51,393 nt of DNA from Oceanobacillus luteolus (GCF_023715655.1 NZ_JAMBON010000025.1:1-51393), one strand, 5' to 3'. Positions 17,478-27,136 are shown, numbered from the stretch's first letter. Notes: generated by a model not told the origin, from the letters alone. Numbers and translations are program-made.

Positions 17478-18420
17478 TTTTATAAATCTCATTCAAAATG
17501 AACTGATTAAAATCTATCGATTGAAATCCACTTGGGCGATGTATATTATAGTAGGAATTATTATTGTTGGCCTTGGCATTTTCATCAAATCCTACGGAGA
17601 ATATATGACGTATGAAGAGGATAGTTGGAGAGAAACTCTTGAAGCCGAGAACCAAAGCTTACTGGATGAGTCTGAAGAATTTCCAGGAATTGCGGAATTC
17701 AACCAAAGCCTCATCGAGCAAAATAATTACTATTTGGAAAATGATATTATACCAGTGAGTTATGGCGCATGGCAATTTGTAATGGAAAATGAAATGCTGC
17801 TTTCACTAGTCAGCCTATTCACTATTATCGTGGCAGCTGGTATTCTCGCTAATGAATTCCGCTGGGGTACGATAAAGCTGCTCCTTATCCGGCCGATTTC
17901 ACGAACAAAAATATTGATAGCAAAATACAGCTCTGTACTCCTTTTTTCATTTATTACAGCATTCTTTGTACTGTTCTTTTCATGGATTGTCGGTCTCATT
18001 CTATTTGGATTCGATGGAATGAACCCTCATATTGTCCTTGAAAAAAACGAGGGCATCGAGTATGTTTCTGTTATTGGTGAAATTCTTACGGGATATGGAT
18101 TCAGTCTCATCAACTTACTCATGATGGCCACTTTCGCCTTTATGATCTCTGCCATCTTCAGAAATAGTGCCTTAGCGATTGGACTAGCCATATTCCTCAT
18201 GCTTGCAGGAAATCAAATTGTCTTTTTCTTCATAGAGCGTGACTGGGCTAAATACATTTTATTTGCAAACACAGACCTTTCCCAATATGTTAATGGAAAT
18301 ACACCATTAATGGAAGGGATGACATTAGGTTTCTCCGTCACCATGTTAGTAATCTATTATGTCATATTCGTCGCACTTTCTTGGGTATTCTTTACGAAAC
18401 GGGATGTAGCCGGCTATTAA
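17464..18420 (+). CDS. ABC-2 type transporter permease
   Basis: Membrane subunit (318 residues) of the exporter with the ATPase just upstream. The N-terminal cytosolic stretch INLIQNELIKIYRLKSTW leads into the first membrane helix, followed by a Glu-rich extracellular loop of about 80 residues (37-115) and five more helices, including FRWGTIKLLLIRPISRTKILIAK at the cytosolic coupling loop; this is the ABC2_membrane layout. ATG 17464 follows GGAG by 3 bases; TTG 17470 is an alternative start with better spacing. The unit ends in a terminator at 18432. Confidence 0.82.
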   Translation: MSLGNFINLIQNELIKIYRLKSTWAMYIIVGIIIVGLGIFIKSYGEYMTYEEDSWRETLEAENQSLLDESEEFPGIAEFNQSLIEQNNYYLENDIIPVSYGAWQFVMENEMLLSLVSLFTIIVAAGILANEFRWGTIKLLLIRPISRTKILIAKYSSVLLFSFITAFFVLFFSWIVGLILFGFDGMNPHIVLEKNEGIEYVSVIGEILTGYGFSLINLLMMATFAFMISAIFRNSALAIGLAIFLMLAGNQIVFFFIERDWAKYILFANTDLSQYVNGNTPLMEGMTLGFSVTMLVIYYVIFVALSWVFFTKRDVAGY

Positions 18421-18431
18421 TATGCAAACTA

Positions 18432-18466
18432 AGAAAGGTTCCGATTAAAATGTCGGAACCTTTCTC
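18432..18466. terminator. Bidirectional terminator
   Basis: AGAAAGGTTCCGA pairs with TCGGAACCTTTCT (13 bp) between the convergent permease and carboxypeptidase genes. Confidence 0.85.
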
Positions 18467-18468
18467 TA

Positions 18469-19482
18469 TCATATAAGATGCTGCAAAACTTTTCCTTTAC
18501 CTTCTCTCACTTCAACCTTCGCATAAGCTCCATTCACAAAGGTTATTTGTGGAGGGACATGTCCGCAGTCTATATCATAAATAATCGGTAATTGAAGTTC
18601 TTCATATAAATCTTGATAAACATCTTCTATAGTATAATTACCCACAGTGTCGTTTGCCGGACTCCTGCCAAACAGGATACCCGCACAACCTTCAAACCAA
18701 CCTGCCAATCTCATCTGCACTAAGGTTCTCCTCAAATCAGTTGTATTCAAATAACAGTTTTCAAAATACCAAAGAATTGGTTCCCCTTTGGTGAATTGTT
18801 TACGGAAATTTGCTACATCACCATATTCTGTTCCAATTAGATGTCTGATTACATCAATACACCCACCAAGTAATCGACCTTCCACTTGGGCATCCTTTCC
18901 TAAGAGGACCTTCCATTCTGTTGGTTCTGTCAGATGATAAATTTGTGGTGTCGGATTGTCATGTTGCCACTCTTTCTGATACTTTTCAGATGAATACTGT
19001 AAAATAGAATCCCCTCGCTTTGTAGATAAGACTTTTTCCCACATTGCTGTAGTCTTGTCTGAGTATTCTCCTCTTACATCCACCAAATTTGTACCATGAG
19101 CAGTAGCTATTCCCGTCTTTAACGTCGTAGCCAATAATAAAACACTTGTATCCGAATACCCTAGTATCCACTTCGGCTCCATATCATTAAAGTTCATATG
19201 CTCCAAAATTTCAATGAGCAGTTCCCCACCCCAAGGGGGAAATATCAACTCAATACCATCATTGGTCAACATTTCATTTAATTCTTTGGCCCTTATTTTT
19301 GCAGGGGCAGACTTTGCCTTTTCTTGTGTCCATACAGTATCACCAATCTGGATGTCGTAACCTTTTTCTTTCAATCGTTTCTCTGCTGTATTTATCAAAT
19401 CATGCAATTCTGGTTGTACTCCCGAAGAAGGTGCTGTTACACCAATTGTTGCTCCTTTTCTTAAAAATGGATATTGAATCAT
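18469..19482 (-). CDS. S66 family peptidase, LD-carboxypeptidase/MccF-like
   Basis: Serine peptidase of family S66 (337 residues), which contains LD-carboxypeptidases of murein recycling and MccF-type microcin C self-immunity enzymes. N-terminal GATIGVTAPSSG and the nucleophile elbow ILGYSDTS (S110) are visible, with the charge-relay Glu in WYFENCYL and His in DCGHVPPQITF. No signal peptide is present, so it acts in the cytoplasm. It resembles Bacillus YocD/MccF more than secreted LdcB. It lies 14 bases behind the nucleotidyltransferase gene, in one operon; start ATG 19482 behind AAGGAG. Confidence 0.88.
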   Translation of the reverse strand: MIQYPFLRKGATIGVTAPSSGVQPELHDLINTAEKRLKEKGYDIQIGDTVWTQEKAKSAPAKIRAKELNEMLTNDGIELIFPPWGGELLIEILEHMNFNDMEPKWILGYSDTSVLLLATTLKTGIATAHGTNLVDVRGEYSDKTTAMWEKVLSTKRGDSILQYSSEKYQKEWQHDNPTPQIYHLTEPTEWKVLLGKDAQVEGRLLGGCIDVIRHLIGTEYGDVANFRKQFTKGEPILWYFENCYLNTTDLRRTLVQMRLAGWFEGCAGILFGRSPANDTVGNYTIEDVYQDLYEELQLPIIYDIDCGHVPPQITFVNGAYAKVEVREGKGKVLQHLI

Positions 19483-19496
19483 ATTATCTTCTCCTT

Positions 19497-20279
19497 TTAA
19501 TAGAAAGAGTTAAGATCATCTTCCAAAGTAGAAAGCATCAATTCAAGAAAACGATTAGCTTGTGATTCTTCTGGTAACTGTGAATTAATCCAACCTTTTT
19601 CTTCCTTTAACAGATAAATAAGACTAGTAACTGCTGTTTTATGAGACATCGGGTTTCTATTATTTAAAATATGCTGAACCTCTTTCAACTTATTTCGAGG
19701 CAGTAAAGACCCAAGAGCTTTCATTCCCAGTTGGGCTCTCTCTGGATAATAACGATGCAACAACACGTACGCGGAATTCACTAACACAAAGTGCAGCATT
19801 TCACTCGCCCATATATCATTTCCTCTCTTGAGCGCCTTCCGGTATTGGAATGAATACCAAGCTACATCGTAGACGTGATCAGCGAATTCTTCTTCGGTGA
19901 GTCGTAGATTTTGCGTTCTCCGATATTGATCCATCACCCCTCTTGGGTCATACAGCACTTTAAAATAATCCTTTTCCAAGAATGTATCTTCTGTCACTGT
20001 ATATAAGTCAACATGAAGCAGATTGTCATATACGGCTATGATTTGAGGGGCGATAATGAAGAAGTCCTCATAGAAGAGAACCTTCCTATACTTCTCCAGA
20101 TGACCTATCCTTTTATTTAGAAAATCACCCTTATCCTCTTCCTTCACTAAACAATATAAATCTATATCCGAAAACTCATCTTCTTCTCCTCTTGCAATAG
20201 ATCCTTTTACAAATACCGCTTGAACAAGCGGATCCTCCATCAAACTCTCAGAAATTGCTTTAAGTGCTGCTTGTTGCAT
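19497..20279 (-). CDS. Nucleotidyltransferase domain protein
   Basis: Predicted Pol-beta-like nucleotidyltransferase of 260 residues. The active-site pattern is VKGSIARGEEDEFSDIDLYC near residues 25-44: GS, then the two metal-binding aspartates of DID; a later Asp in LLHVDLYTV near 101 would complete the triad. A helical C-terminal domain of about 120 residues follows, as in aminoglycoside or lincosamide nucleotidyltransferases. Whether it modifies a drug is unknown. First gene of an operon with the S66 peptidase; GTG/ATG reading from 20279 behind GGGGGGAG. Confidence 0.75.
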   Translation of the reverse strand: MQQAALKAISESLMEDPLVQAVFVKGSIARGEEDEFSDIDLYCLVKEEDKGDFLNKRIGHLEKYRKVLFYEDFFIIAPQIIAVYDNLLHVDLYTVTEDTFLEKDYFKVLYDPRGVMDQYRRTQNLRLTEEEFADHVYDVAWYSFQYRKALKRGNDIWASEMLHFVLVNSAYVLLHRYYPERAQLGMKALGSLLPRNKLKEVQHILNNRNPMSHKTAVTSLIYLLKEEKGWINSQLPEESQANRFLELMLSTLEDDLNSFY

Positions 20280-20492
20280 GATATACTCCCCCCTTTCCGA
20301 TTATGAATGTGAGGTAAATATTACGATAGAATACCATGCTTTTAAACTAATTACAAGATTAAGATAATTACTCCACTAATTTGTGAAGAACCTCTCAAAA
20401 AACTATTGCAACTCCTATGGAAAAGGAGTAGAATTCATATGTTCAGTACTGAATTACATGCAGCTTTAATAAGCTGCTTAGGAGATAAACGT

Positions 20493-21692
20493 ATGAAAAA
20501 GAAAGATTGGACTTTAACCATATTACTTTCAAATATATTCTTTGTATTTTTGGGAATCGGCCTAGTCATTCCTGTTTTACCAACGATTATGAATGAGTTG
20601 GATATAAGCGGTACTGTGATTGGTTACTTAACGGCTGCCTTTGCACTAGCTCAACTGGTTTTCTCGCCTATTGCCGGAAAAGCAGTTGATAAGTATGGGC
20701 GAAAGCGCATGATTGTGATCGGCCTATTTATTTTCAGTTCCTCTGAATTTCTGTTTGGACTTGGAAAAACAATTGAGGTGTTATTCGCCTCCCGTATCTT
20801 AGGCGGGATCAGCGGTGCTTTCATCATGCCAGCAGTAACGGCATTTATTGCGGATATCACTACATTACAAACGAGACCTAAAGCATTGGGCTACATGTCA
20901 GCGACGATTAGTACCGGGTTTATTATCGGGCCTGGGATTGGCGGATTTTTAGCCGAAGTCGGTACCCGTGTACCATTTTTCTCTGCTGCAGCATGCGGAT
21001 TAATTGTTGCTTTCCTCTCGATTGTAACGTTACGTGAACCGAAGAAGAAAACAGACGATATGGCTAGCATGTCTGAAGAGCTTGGTAAAAGCGGTTTAAA
21101 GAAAGTCTTTATGCCGATGTTTCTAATTGCTTTCATCGTCATTCTCATTTCCTCTTTCGGTCTTGCAGCATTTGATTCTTTCTTTAGCTTATATACAGAT
21201 CATAAACATGGGTTTACACCGTCGGATATCGCGATTGCAATTACTGGAGGAGCTATAATTGGAGCTATTTTCCAAGTTGCACTTTTTGACCCTTTAACAC
21301 GTTGGATGGGGGAAATAAATATTATCCGTTGGTCGTTAGTAATCTCTGCTGTTCTAGTTTATGCAATGACTCTTGCCCAATCCTATTGGACAGTCATGGC
21401 TGTAACCTTTACCGTATTTATCGGCTTTGATCTTATCCGTCCAGCTGTTACAAACTATTTGTCCAGCATTGCTGGCAATGAGCAAGGCTTTGTAGGTGGG
21501 ATGAACTCCTTCTTCACTTCACTCGCAAATGTGTTCGGGCCAGTACTAGGCGGGATTTTATACGATGTGAATATTGACTATCCTTTCTATTTCAGTGCAG
21601 TTGTAATTGTTATTTGCCTTGGATTGACCTTATTTTGGAAAAGACCTCACATAGAAATGAACCCGAAACCGACAACAACCAATGAGATGTAG
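20493..21692 (+). CDS. MFS multidrug efflux transporter, NorA/Bmr-like
   Basis: Drug:proton antiporter of the DHA1 group, 399 residues, 12 membrane segments. Motif A is GKAVDKYGRKRM, motif C is GFIIGPGIGGFLAE, and the first helix has the usual GLVIPVLPT. The start is placed at ATG 20493 with AGGAG 8 bases upstream, giving the normal short MKKKDW tail. An in-frame ATG at 20439 has its own GGAG and would add 18 residues; a small stem (CAGCTT/AAGCTG at 20461-20476) lies next to the second ribosome site. A terminator overlaps the stop codon. Confidence 0.88.
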   Translation: MKKKDWTLTILLSNIFFVFLGIGLVIPVLPTIMNELDISGTVIGYLTAAFALAQLVFSPIAGKAVDKYGRKRMIVIGLFIFSSSEFLFGLGKTIEVLFASRILGGISGAFIMPAVTAFIADITTLQTRPKALGYMSATISTGFIIGPGIGGFLAEVGTRVPFFSAAACGLIVAFLSIVTLREPKKKTDDMASMSEELGKSGLKKVFMPMFLIAFIVILISSFGLAAFDSFFSLYTDHKHGFTPSDIAIAITGGAIIGAIFQVALFDPLTRWMGEINIIRWSLVISAVLVYAMTLAQSYWTVMAVTFTVFIGFDLIRPAVTNYLSSIAGNEQGFVGGMNSFFTSLANVFGPVLGGILYDVNIDYPFYFSAVVIVICLGLTLFWKRPHIEMNPKPTTTNEM

Positions 21693-21712
21693 AATCTCAT
21701 TGGTTGTTGTCA
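21672..21712 (+). terminator. Terminator overlapping the MFS stop codon
   Basis: A 17-bp perfect stem (ACAACAACCAATGAGAT against ATCTCATTGGTTGTTGT) with a 5-base loop contains the TAG stop. The following U-run is modest. Confidence 0.8.
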
Positions 21713-21738
21713 TTTCTTATGCTGATCTTTCTTGTATG

Positions 21739-22323
21739 TTAATATAAATTCAAAGGTAATCTTCCTAAATTATTATGATGTTCTCCATACGAATATAACG
21801 ATTCTTCCGTCCTATAATCTTGTAGATTTCCTTGGAAGACTAACTCTAAATCTTGCACTACCATACTTGGTGTCATTAAAGATAACGGCATGGTAAAATT
21901 AATCCGACCACTCTGAATAAGAACCGAAGCAACGAATTGCGAACAGAAAAAAGCATTCTTCCTGGTGACAGGAATACGAAAAGGAATTGCAAATAATCCC
22001 AAGAGATTGTATCGATAATTTTCTTGGTTACCCTCGATTTGTTTGATATATCTTTTCATTTTGTCATATTCCGCTGCATCCACAGTTAGCCGATAAATTG
22101 CACAGGTCGCCTTTGAAAATAGCTCATCATCCAAATTCTCTCTAACAAAACCGCCAACAAAAGGATTTTGGGGCTGCTTCCTCCCAAAACTATATACTTC
22201 CATCAAATCATCATCAAAAGCAATCGATGCATGATTAAATGGTTTCCTAGTGTATAGTTTGATAGCTTTTGTAAATAATGTCCCCGTATCTGTCAGCAGA
22301 ATATAAACATTTCTTTCCTTCAC
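21739..22323 (-). CDS. Permuted papain-like (YiiX/NlpC-P60 type) hydrolase
   Basis: Predicted cysteine amidase or peptidase of the circularly permuted NlpC/P60 superfamily, 194 residues. In this group the catalytic His precedes the Cys: H31 lies in FNHASIAF and C127 in NAFFCSQFV. No signal peptide is seen. I place the start at GTG 22323 (GGGGAG 7 bases upstream) because the product then aligns end to end with its paralog at 31622-32197, where H31 and C127 fall at the same positions. A longer open frame to 22491 has no support. Substrate unknown. Confidence 0.75.
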   Translation of the reverse strand: MKERNVYILLTDTGTLFTKAIKLYTRKPFNHASIAFDDDLMEVYSFGRKQPQNPFVGGFVRENLDDELFSKATCAIYRLTVDAAEYDKMKRYIKQIEGNQENYRYNLLGLFAIPFRIPVTRKNAFFCSQFVASVLIQSGRINFTMPLSLMTPSMVVQDLELVFQGNLQDYRTEESLYSYGEHHNNLGRLPLNLY

Positions 22324-22439
22324 AATTGTTCTCCCCTTGCATTCCATGAACCTTCTATAAGTATTATAAAACGCTCGGCATGGCATGATAAGGAGCCTAG
22401 GTTTTAATTTCGAATAAGACCGGAGACGTATACACCAAC

Positions 22440-22471
22440 AAAAAAGCACAAGAACATGATTGTTCTTATGC
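22440..22471 (-). terminator. Terminator behind the nitroreductase gene
   Basis: On the minus strand GCATAAGAACA and TGTTCTTGTGC form a stem around ATCA, followed by TTTTTTG. Confidence 0.7.
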
Positions 22472-22512
22472 TTCCTCTTACTTCCACACAAATGGAAGGA
22501 ATATCTTATTTT

Positions 22513-23109
22513 CTAGTTTTCACGTTGTTCTCCAAACTTACCATTAAAAATAAGGCTTTCCAATGGCTGACGACTATTCGGTTGTTCCCGTTCTTGAAGC
22601 GCTTTAGGCAGTTTTTCTTTCTCATCTTGATAACCAATAGCGACCAGTGCTTCAATATGATATTCTTCAGGTATTTCCAAGACTTCCCTTGCACGCTCAA
22701 AGTCAAAGCCTGTCATTGGATGTGTGATCAGTCCTTTTTTCGCTGCTTGTAAAGCTAGGAAACCCCATGCAGCACCTGTATCAAAGGAATGGGAATAAAC
22801 AAAATTGTCTTCATTCAATTTTTTAGACAGGATCAACGTTAAAACAGGTGCTGATTTACACCAGGATAAGTTGAATTCATTGATAAACGAATGGAAAGCC
22901 GCTCTTTCCTCCGCAGTCTTCGCAACGATAAATCTCCAAGGCTGAAAATTAAAAGCAGACGGGGCCCAATGTGCTGCTTCGAATAAGGCTAACAATGTTT
23001 CCTCTGGAACTTGTTTCTCAGAGAACGAACGAGGTGACCAGCGTTTTAAAAAAATCTCATCAATATCGTATGTGGATGTTCTGTCATTTTTAACTTTGAT
23101 TACGTCCAT
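22513..23109 (-). CDS. Nitroreductase family protein
   Basis: FMN-dependent oxidoreductase of 198 residues. Seen are RWSPRSFSEKQVPEE at the N terminus (FMN phosphate contact), HWAPSAFNFQPWRFIV, and LALQAAKKGLITHPMTGFDF with GYQDEKEKLPKAL at the end. It should reduce nitro- or quinone-type compounds with NAD(P)H; the true substrate is unknown. The start ATG 23109 has GGAGG 9 bases upstream; the in-frame ATG at 23142 has no ribosome site. Single unit. Confidence 0.88.
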   Translation of the reverse strand: MDVIKVKNDRTSTYDIDEIFLKRWSPRSFSEKQVPEETLLALFEAAHWAPSAFNFQPWRFIVAKTAEERAAFHSFINEFNLSWCKSAPVLTLILSKKLNEDNFVYSHSFDTGAAWGFLALQAAKKGLITHPMTGFDFERAREVLEIPEEYHIEALVAIGYQDEKEKLPKALQEREQPNSRQPLESLIFNGKFGEQREN

Positions 23110-23219
23110 TATGCATTTCCTCCATACTTCCAACATTTTCAAGAAAGATCACTTTCTCTTCAAAATTTTTGTATTTGTAAGTTATTATACTATGATATAA
23201 AGATAAAGTCCGCAAATAT

Positions 23220-23699
23220 CTATTTCTCACGCTGCAACGTGTTAAACGTATCTTCTATCTCCGAATGGAACTCTATAATATCTGCCAATTTTCCCACAAG
23301 ATGTATGGTTTCCCAGGAATCTTGTTCAGGGTTTTCTTTTGCATCTTCCAAGATTTCCTCTAATACTTCCCTCTGACGTTCTGTCTTATCCACCCATTTT
23401 TTAAAATAAAAATTCATGAACGCTCTATATAATTGCGAGTTCGCAACATATAAATCTTTCCGGATTCCTTTCTGCCAAACTTGGGAAACCAGATTGAATT
23501 CCGCTAAACTGCGTATGCTTGTACTCATCGCAGTTTTGCTTTTCCCAAGTGCCTCACTCATTTCATCCAGGGTCTTTGGTTCGTCAACCAGGTACAGATA
23601 AGCAAACAAGCGTGACTCCAATGTTGATAAACCAAATAGTTCAATCGTTTTTGAAAGCGCTGTTACTAAATCATCTTTTAATGTTTTATCCGTATGCAT
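23220..23699 (-). CDS. GbsR/OpcR family transcriptional repressor
   Basis: MarR-fold repressor of 159 residues of the GbsR type. The winged helix runs through FGLSTLESRLFAYLYLVDEP, MSEALGKSKTAMSTSIRSL and QVWQKGIRKDLYVA, followed by a helical ligand or dimer region. GbsR and OpcR control glycine betaine and choline uptake genes in Bacillus. Here the gene is divergent from opuA with a 300-bp gap, so the betaine importer is its most likely target. Start ATG 23699 behind AGGAGG. Confidence 0.85.
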   Translation of the reverse strand: MHTDKTLKDDLVTALSKTIELFGLSTLESRLFAYLYLVDEPKTLDEMSEALGKSKTAMSTSIRSLAEFNLVSQVWQKGIRKDLYVANSQLYRAFMNFYFKKWVDKTERQREVLEEILEDAKENPEQDSWETIHLVGKLADIIEFHSEIEDTFNTLQREK

Positions 23700-23871
23700 A
23701 GCATCCTCCTAGAAGTACTACCTTTAGGATATATCATTCCACTTAAATTTAAAAACTTAACATTTCAGAGGATTATCGAGCAAATTCGAGGATAAAGCCA
23801 AAAACCACCTATGCAGTTTATCAAGTAAAAACTTTACGTTCTAAATGAACAAAAATAACAACTTAGTCGGT

Positions 23872-23900
23872 TTGAGATAAATTTATTAAATACGTATAGT
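23872..23900 (+). promoter_or_regulatory. Promoter of the opuA operon
   Basis: TTGAGA at 23872-23877 and TATAGT at 23895-23900 with a 17-bp spacer, 100 bases upstream of opuAA. The rest of 23700-23999 is AT-rich and should hold the repressor's operator, which I could not pin down. Confidence 0.65.
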
Positions 23901-23999
23901 TGAAAGGTAGTTCATTTTAAAGTTAAACAGCCAGCAACCAGTTGAGGAATAGATTTTATCTGTGAGCTGAAAAGAAAGTTAAAGTAAAGAGGTGAAAGA

Positions 24000-25196
24000 A
24001 TGTCGATTATCGAGGTTAAAAACCTGACAAAGATATTCGGTAAAAATACGAAGCAAGCTTTGAAGCTTCTTGACAATGGACATAGTAAAGAAGAAATTTT
24101 AAAACAAACGGGCTCGACAGTCGGAGTCAATCGGGCTAATTTCTCTGTAGAAGAAGGAGAAATTTTCGTCATTATGGGACTCTCTGGAAGTGGTAAATCA
24201 ACCCTTGTCCGTCTAATCAATCGATTGATTGAGCCGACGGGAGGCAACATTTACATTAACGGTGAGGACCTCGCCAAAATGAATAAACAAGAACTAAGAG
24301 AAGTTCGTCGTAAAAAATTAAGTATGGTTTTCCAGAAATTTGGGCTTTTCCCTCATCGTACGGTTCTGGAAAATGCTGCATTTGGCCTAGAAATTCAAAA
24401 GGTAGAAAAGCAAGAACGCGAGGAAAAAGCGAAAAAAGCATTGGAACTTGTTGGTTTGGGCGGCTATTTAGATCAAAAACCCGGACAGCTATCCGGTGGT
24501 ATGCAACAACGCGTCGGACTTGCTAGGGCACTTACAAATGACCCATCCGTACTATTGATGGATGAAGCTTTCTCTGCGTTAGATCCCCTTATTCGTAAGG
24601 AAATGCAAGATGAGCTCATTCATTTACAATCCAAAATGAAAAAGACCATTCTTTTCATTACCCACGATTTGGATGAAGCACTTCGTCTGGGAGACCGCAT
24701 TGCATTAATGAGAGATGGAAACATCGTTCAAATTGGTACGCCTGAAGAAATATTGGTCAATCCTGCAAATGATTATGTCGAAAAATTCGTAGAGGATGTC
24801 GACAAATCCAAAATATTTACCGCACAGCATATTATGAAACGTCCAGAAACCATTCAAATCGAGAAACATGGACCACGAGTTGCATTGGAAAGAATGCGTG
24901 AAGAAGGTATTTCTAGCATTCTAGTGACGGATAAAAATCGTCAACTACAAGGTTACGTCACCGCAGAGGCTGCTTCTCAGGCAGTAAAGAGTCAAAATGG
25001 CGACTTGAAAGAAATTATTAAAACAGATATTCCGCAAGTAGACAAGGATACAGCCCTTCAGGATATATTTTCTGTAATCTATGATTCACAGACTCCTGTA
25101 GCAGTCGTGGAAGAAGGTAAACTTTTAGGCATCATTGTACGTGGTGCAGTGATTGCAGCACTTGCTGGGGAAGGCGAGGTGGAAAATAATGTTTAA
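24000..25196 (+). CDS. opuAA: Glycine betaine ABC transporter ATPase OpuAA
   Basis: ATP-hydrolysing subunit of the osmoprotectant importer OpuA, 398 residues. It has the long N-terminal region of this group ([20 protein letters not shown]), Walker [10 protein letters not shown] at residues 60-68, signature [15 protein letters not shown], Walker [14 protein letters not shown], and two C-terminal CBS domains (about residues 280-390) that sense ionic strength in OpuA systems. First gene of opuAA-AB-AC; its stop overlaps opuAB by 8 bases. Transcription probably responds to salt through the GbsR-type repressor. Confidence 0.95.
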   Translation: MSIIEVKNLTKIFGKNTKQALKLLDNGHSKEEILKQTGSTVGVNRANFSVEEGEIFVIMGLSGSGKSTLVRLINRLIEPTGGNIYINGEDLAKMNKQELREVRRKKLSMVFQKFGLFPHRTVLENAAFGLEIQKVEKQEREEKAKKALELVGLGGYLDQKPGQLSGGMQQRVGLARALTNDPSVLLMDEAFSALDPLIRKEMQDELIHLQSKMKKTILFITHDLDEALRLGDRIALMRDGNIVQIGTPEEILVNPANDYVEKFVEDVDKSKIFTAQHIMKRPETIQIEKHGPRVALERMREEGISSILVTDKNRQLQGYVTAEAASQAVKSQNGDLKEIIKTDIPQVDKDTALQDIFSVIYDSQTPVAVVEEGKLLGIIVRGAVIAALAGEGEVENNV

Positions 25197-26052
25197 TATG
25201 ATGAGTATCGTTCCCAAAATTCCTGTAGCAGAGGGAGTTACCGATTTTGTCGGCTGGCTTACAGATACATTTTCTTTTCTATTCGACCCGATTAAAGTGC
25301 ATTTTGGTAATTTAATGGACTTCATCACTGAAAGTGTCCTTATGAATATTCCTCCACTAATTTTCATTTTATTGGTTGCAGTAATTGCATTCTTTTTAAC
25401 AGGAAAAAAATTAGGGCTTGCCGCCTTTTCTATTGTCGGGCTTTGGTTTATTCATAACCAAGGTTATTGGGAAGAAATGATGAACACTTTAACACTTGTT
25501 ATTGTGGCCAGTTTATTGTCTGTCATTATTGGTGTGCCAATTGGAATTTTAATGTCTAAAAGTAAAATCACAGAAACGATTTTCACACCGATTCTGGACT
25601 TTATGCAGACGATGCCAGCGTTTGTGTACTTGATTCCAGCCGTTGCTTTCTTCGGAATCGGAATGGTCCCTGGTGTCATCGCTTCTTTAATCTTTGCAAC
25701 ACCACCGACAATCCGGTTTACGAACTTAGGTATCAGGCAAGTATCCGGTGAATTAGTAGAAGCCGCAGACGCTTTCGGTAGTACAGGTGCACAAAAGCTA
25801 TTTAAAGTAGAATTACCAATGGCTAGACCAACAATCATGGCAGGTATCAACCAAACGGTCATGTTATCCCTATCCATGGTAGTTATCGCTTCAATGATCG
25901 GTGCTCCTGGACTTGGTAGTGAAGTATTATCTGCTTTACAACGTTCCCAAGTGGGACCTGGATTTGTTTCAGGCGTTGGTATTGTAATCTTAGCGATTGT
26001 TATCGATCGCATGACACAGAATTTGAGTAAAGAGAAAAAAGCAAATGGATGA
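25189..26052 (+). CDS. opuAB: Glycine betaine ABC transporter permease OpuAB
   Basis: Membrane subunit of OpuA, 287 residues with about seven membrane segments. The periplasmic-type N-terminal amphipathic stretch ([14 protein letters not shown]) and the coupling EAA loop [20 protein letters not shown] with ELPMAR are present. I place the start at ATG 25189, overlapping the opuAA stop, with a GGCGAGG ribosome site; an upstream in-frame ATG lies inside opuAA. It pairs with OpuAA and OpuAC. Confidence 0.93.
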   Translation: MFNMMSIVPKIPVAEGVTDFVGWLTDTFSFLFDPIKVHFGNLMDFITESVLMNIPPLIFILLVAVIAFFLTGKKLGLAAFSIVGLWFIHNQGYWEEMMNTLTLVIVASLLSVIIGVPIGILMSKSKITETIFTPILDFMQTMPAFVYLIPAVAFFGIGMVPGVIASLIFATPPTIRFTNLGIRQVSGELVEAADAFGSTGAQKLFKVELPMARPTIMAGINQTVMLSLSMVVIASMIGAPGLGSEVLSALQRSQVGPGFVSGVGIVILAIVIDRMTQNLSKEKKANG

Positions 26053-26109
26053 TAACTTTTCTACAAGAAAAGTTTCAAATATTACTATTAGAAAAAGGGG
26101 AGTTAATAC

Positions 26110-26997
26110 ATGAAGTTTAATTGGAAACGTCTCGGACTTGTTTTAGGTCTATCCACTGCATTATTCGCAGCAGGTTGTGGATCCTCAGGAGAAGAAGAAA
26201 CAGGTGACGACGCTAGCACTACAGGTGGCGAAGTTGAATTAGCATATGTTCAGTGGGATACGGAAATTGCTTCAACCCATGTAATCGGAAAGGTTTTAGA
26301 AGACTTAGGTTATGATGTGAAACTGACTGCATTGGATAATGCAATCATGTGGGAAGCTGTTGCTAATGGTGAAGCAGATGCAATGGTCTCTGCTTGGTTA
26401 CCACTTACTCACGGTTCCCAATTCGATCAGTATGGTGATAAAATGATTGACCTGGGACCAAACTTAGAAGGAGCAAAAATCGGTTTAGTAGTTCCTAGCT
26501 ATATGGAGGTAGATTCCATTGCTGACCTGACAGATGAAGCTGGTCAAACTATCACAGGAATTGAACCTGGTGCTGGGGTTGTTGCTGCATCGGAAAGATC
26601 TTTAGAGGATTATGAGAACATGGAAGATTGGCAAGTTCAAACTTCTTCCAGTGGTGCCATGACAACTGAATTAAGAACTGCTTACGAAAATGAAGAAGAG
26701 ATTATCGTTACAGGCTGGTCTCCACACTGGAAGTTCCAAGAGTTCGATTTGAAATATTTAGAAGATCCGAATGGTACTTTTGGAGATGCTGAAACAATCA
26801 ATACTATGGTCCGTGAAGGGCTAGAAGAAGACGACCCAGAGTTATATCAAATTCTTGATAACTTTAATTGGTCAGTCGAGGATATCGAAGCTGTAATGCT
26901 CGAGATTGCAAATGGAGCAACTCCTGAAGACGCTGCTGCTGCTTGGGTAGAAGACAACCAAGATAAAGTGGATGAGTGGACAGAAGGAATCGAATAA
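26110..26997 (+). CDS. opuAC: Glycine betaine-binding lipoprotein OpuAC
   Basis: Extracellular substrate-binding lipoprotein of OpuA, 295 residues. The signal peptide ends in lipobox LFAAGC with lipidated C23. The mature part shows the betaine-binding pattern VQWDTEIASTHVIG, WEAVANGEADAMVSAWLP and VTGWSPHWKF, with Trp residues that form the aromatic cage for the trimethylammonium group. Third gene of the operon, followed by a terminator. Confidence 0.93.
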   Translation: MKFNWKRLGLVLGLSTALFAAGCGSSGEEETGDDASTTGGEVELAYVQWDTEIASTHVIGKVLEDLGYDVKLTALDNAIMWEAVANGEADAMVSAWLPLTHGSQFDQYGDKMIDLGPNLEGAKIGLVVPSYMEVDSIADLTDEAGQTITGIEPGAGVVAASERSLEDYENMEDWQVQTSSSGAMTTELRTAYENEEEIIVTGWSPHWKFQEFDLKYLEDPNGTFGDAETINTMVREGLEEDDPELYQILDNFNWSVEDIEAVMLEIANGATPEDAAAAWVEDNQDKVDEWTEGIE

Positions 26998-27002
26998 AAA
27001 TT

Positions 27003-27037
27003 AAGGGTTGGCTTTCATAGAAAGTCAGCCCTTTTTT
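27003..27037. terminator. Terminator of the opuA operon
   Basis: AAGGGTTGGCTTT pairs with AAAGTCAGCCCTT (two wobble pairs) and is followed by TTTTTT. On the minus strand the same hairpin is followed by TTAATTTTTATT, so it could also end an antisense transcript coming from 27299. Confidence 0.85.
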
Positions 27038-27075
27038 CATATCTATTAAAATTTGACGAAAAATTAAATTCATAT

Positions 27076-27089
27076 AGAACACATGTTCC
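27076..27089. promoter_or_regulatory. LexA (SOS) box
   Basis: AGAACACATGTTCC matches the Bacillus LexA/DinR consensus CGAACRNRYGTTYC at 13 of 14 positions (first C is A). It ends 5 bases before the extended -10 of the small membrane peptide gene, so LexA bound here would block RNA polymerase. Confidence 0.7.
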
Positions 27090-27094
27090 ATTTA

Positions 27095-27103
27095 TGATAT
27101 AAT
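27095..27103 (+). promoter_or_regulatory. Extended -10 promoter of the membrane peptide gene
   Basis: TGATATAAT is a perfect TGnTATAAT. Transcription would start near A27110, giving a leader beginning ACCCCC. Confidence 0.65.
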
Positions 27104-27136
27104 TGCCTTACCCCCGGGGGAAAGGGGGTGAAGCTT

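Noticed and set aside
22450..22471. LexA box candidate GAAC-N6-GTTC
   Set aside because: The spacing is 6 rather than 4, and the sequence is explained by the terminator stem of the nitroreductase gene.
22324..22491. Long N-terminal extension of the papain-like protein at 21739
   Set aside because: The extension is Cys/Arg-rich, crosses the nitroreductase terminator and is absent from the paralog at 31622.
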